Shown piece by piece: positions 6,560-7,322 of a stretch of DNA of 7,322 nt. The first letter of the stretch is position 1, and each line of letters opens with the position of its first letter. The stretch comes from Lachnospiraceae bacterium (GTDB taxonomy: Bacteria; Bacillota; Clostridia; Lachnospirales; Lachnospiraceae), in contig CAAGKE010000190.1 in NCBI GenBank assembly GCA_900770325.1, positions 1 to 7,322 of the forward strand. The letters are read 5' to 3'. Made by a program: the position numbers and the translations under genes. A model generated the notes under the pieces. The model ran no database searches. It had not been told where the DNA came from and saw nothing but the letters and a program-made list of their open reading frames with translations.

Positions 6560-6567
6560 AAAGAAGT

Positions 6568-6831
6568 TTGAAAGCGACAAGTGAAGTGGTCCTTCGGGAG
6601 ATCGCTGGAGAGAATCTTCTCATCCCGGTCGGACAGACAGCACTGAAGATCCACGGCATGATCACCCTCAGCGAGAGCGGATTGCTGCTGTGGAACCGGC
6701 TCCAGGAGGAGTGCACCGAGGAAGACCTGGTGAATGCCCTGCTGGCGGAATACCAGATAGACCGGGAGACTGCCGCCGCTGATGTGAAAGCGTTTGTCCA
6801 GCAGATGCGGGAAGTGGGGATTCTGGTTTGA
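6568..6831 (+). CDS. PqqD-family protein (RiPP recognition-type winged helix)
   Basis: An 87-residue protein matching the small stand-alone PqqD-like proteins of Firmicutes. An N-terminal beta strand pair (VVLREIAGENLLIPVG) leads to the MITLSESGLLLW helix, then the TEEDLVNALLAEY and ETAAADVKAFVQQM helices and a short GIL strand. In characterised RiPP systems, PqqD-type domains bind the precursor leader peptide and present it to a modifying enzyme. No such enzyme is visible here, so the role is open. The TTG at 6568 is preferred because GGGGTGA lies eight bases upstream and the protein then begins MKATSEVVLREIAG, where family members usually begin. The ATG at 6544 (eight residues longer, poorer ribosome site) is the alternative. 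The gene overlaps the next gene by four bases. Confidence 0.85.
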   Translation: MKATSEVVLREIAGENLLIPVGQTALKIHGMITLSESGLLLWNRLQEECTEEDLVNALLAEYQIDRETAAADVKAFVQQMREVGILV

Positions 6832-7322
6832 GACAGCAAGGAAAGCCCCAAGCAGTTTCCTCCGGAAGGACTGTGGCCCTGGCGATTGCATTGTTGATGA
6901 CACTGCTTTTGCTGTTGAGTGGTTGCGGAAAGGCGAAGGAAGACGTTTCGTTTCCCTGCCAGCTGGCGGAGGACAGCCTCAGCGTCACATCTTTGTTCCA
7001 ATACTCCGGAGACAATCCGGACTGCGGCGGCCAAGCTGGAGAAGAGATCGCTTCTTTGGCAGTGACCAACCAGTCTGAAAAGCATCTGACTTCCGCAAAG
7101 CTCACCGCGAAGCTGGCGGATGGGACGAAGCGGGTATTCCAGCTGGCAGACATCCCCGCGGGACAGACAGTGTGGGTATTCGCGCAGGACAATGGCAGTT
7201 TCACATCGTCCAACACCTGCAAGGAATTGAAGTGCGAGGCGTCCTTTGCAGAGGAACCGCCTTTGCTGGCAGACCAGGTGGCCGTGGAGGCGGAGGGCAT
7301 TTCCGTGACCCTGACCAACCTG
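6828..7322 (+). CDS. Lipoprotein with FxLyD-like beta domain, 3' partial
   Basis: A frame open to the right edge, 165 codons visible. It starts at TTG 6828, overlapping the PqqD stop as TTGA, with GTGGGGA eight bases upstream. A basic N-region (Arg2, Lys6, Arg14) and a Leu-rich core end in the lipobox LSGC with Cys33, a lipoprotein signal, so the product should be lipid-anchored outside the membrane. The mature part has four more cysteines (44, 66, 131, 136), enough for two disulfides. Residues about 71-124 (SLAVTNQSEKHLTSAKLTAKLADG, split here as SLAVTNQSEK then HLTSAKLTAKLADG, with IPAGQTV) resemble small FxLyD-like beta-sandwich modules. A second unit seems to begin at the edge (ISVTLTNL). 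A later GTG (6873) would drop the basic N-region. Function unknown; coupling to the PqqD gene suggests a shared process. Confidence 0.8.
   Translation, partial: MRQQGKPQAVSSGRTVALAIALLMTLLLLLSGCGKAKEDVSFPCQLAEDSLSVTSLFQYSGDNPDCGGQAGEEIASLAVTNQSEKHLTSAKLTAKLADGTKRVFQLADIPAGQTVWVFAQDNGSFTSSNTCKELKCEASFAEEPPLLADQVAVEAEGISVTLTNL

Noticed and set aside
6499..6567. Upstream extension of the PqqD frame to a TTG at 6499
   Set aside because: No ribosome site at 6499, and the extra residues do not match the family N-terminus.
6794..7078. 94-codon + strand frame across the lipoprotein start
   Set aside because: Out of frame with the lipobox signal, and its translation is Arg/Trp/Gly-rich with no domain.
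1..7322. Complete RiPP biosynthetic cluster
   Set aside because: A PqqD-family protein, a peptidase and an exporter are present, but no modifying enzyme or convincing precursor is visible, and the parts lie in separate transcription units.

Overview
The window is high-GC bacterial DNA, most likely from a clostridial gut commensal of the Oscillospiraceae type (Oscillibacter, Flavonifractor, Intestinimonas or a relative). This is an inference from the gene mix: a capsule-type tyrosine kinase with fused membrane adaptor, a Ser-His signal-peptidase-like protein, an S-layer-homology (SLH) surface protein, a PqqD-family protein and a lipobox lipoprotein. GC-rich coding sequence with A/T-rich promoter islands and strong Shine-Dalgarno sites also fits. 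Every gene I can support is on the + strand. There is no tRNA, rRNA, CRISPR array, insertion sequence or phage gene.

Layout. (1) Bases 1-1440 hold the 3' part of a polysaccharide co-polymerase/BY-kinase with a tyrosine-glycine tail, followed by a 14-bp-stem terminator-like hairpin at 1450-1493. (2) Bases 1513-3781 hold a two-gene unit that overlaps by 17 bases: a small S24/S26-like peptidase and a full-length ABC exporter with permease and ATPase in one chain. (3) A 203-base gap holds a strong extended -10 promoter and a structured leader. It precedes a 757-residue secreted VWA-SLH protein (3985-6258) that ends in a strong terminator (6270-6302). (4) An A/T-rich gap of about 190 bases leads to a second extended -10 promoter. 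This drives a compact, tightly overlapping series: a possible 22-codon small ORF (6491-6559), a PqqD-family protein (6568-6831, probable TTG start) and a lipoprotein (from 6828, TTG start overlapping the previous stop). The lipoprotein runs off the right edge.

How the parts may work together. The first gene points to regulated surface-polysaccharide assembly. SLH proteins are known to bind cell-wall polysaccharide, so the VWA-SLH protein fits a cell-envelope locus. The peptidase-exporter pair and the PqqD-family protein are the kinds of parts used for maturation and export of ribosomally made peptides (RiPPs). However, no radical SAM enzyme or other modifying enzyme is visible here, and the peptidase-exporter pair is separated from the PqqD gene by the VWA-SLH gene and a terminator. 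Linking them into one system is therefore a hypothesis. The most interesting spot is 6455-6831, where a cationic small peptide, a hairpin that presents its ribosome site in the loop, and two overlapping TTG-started genes follow each other within about 370 bases.
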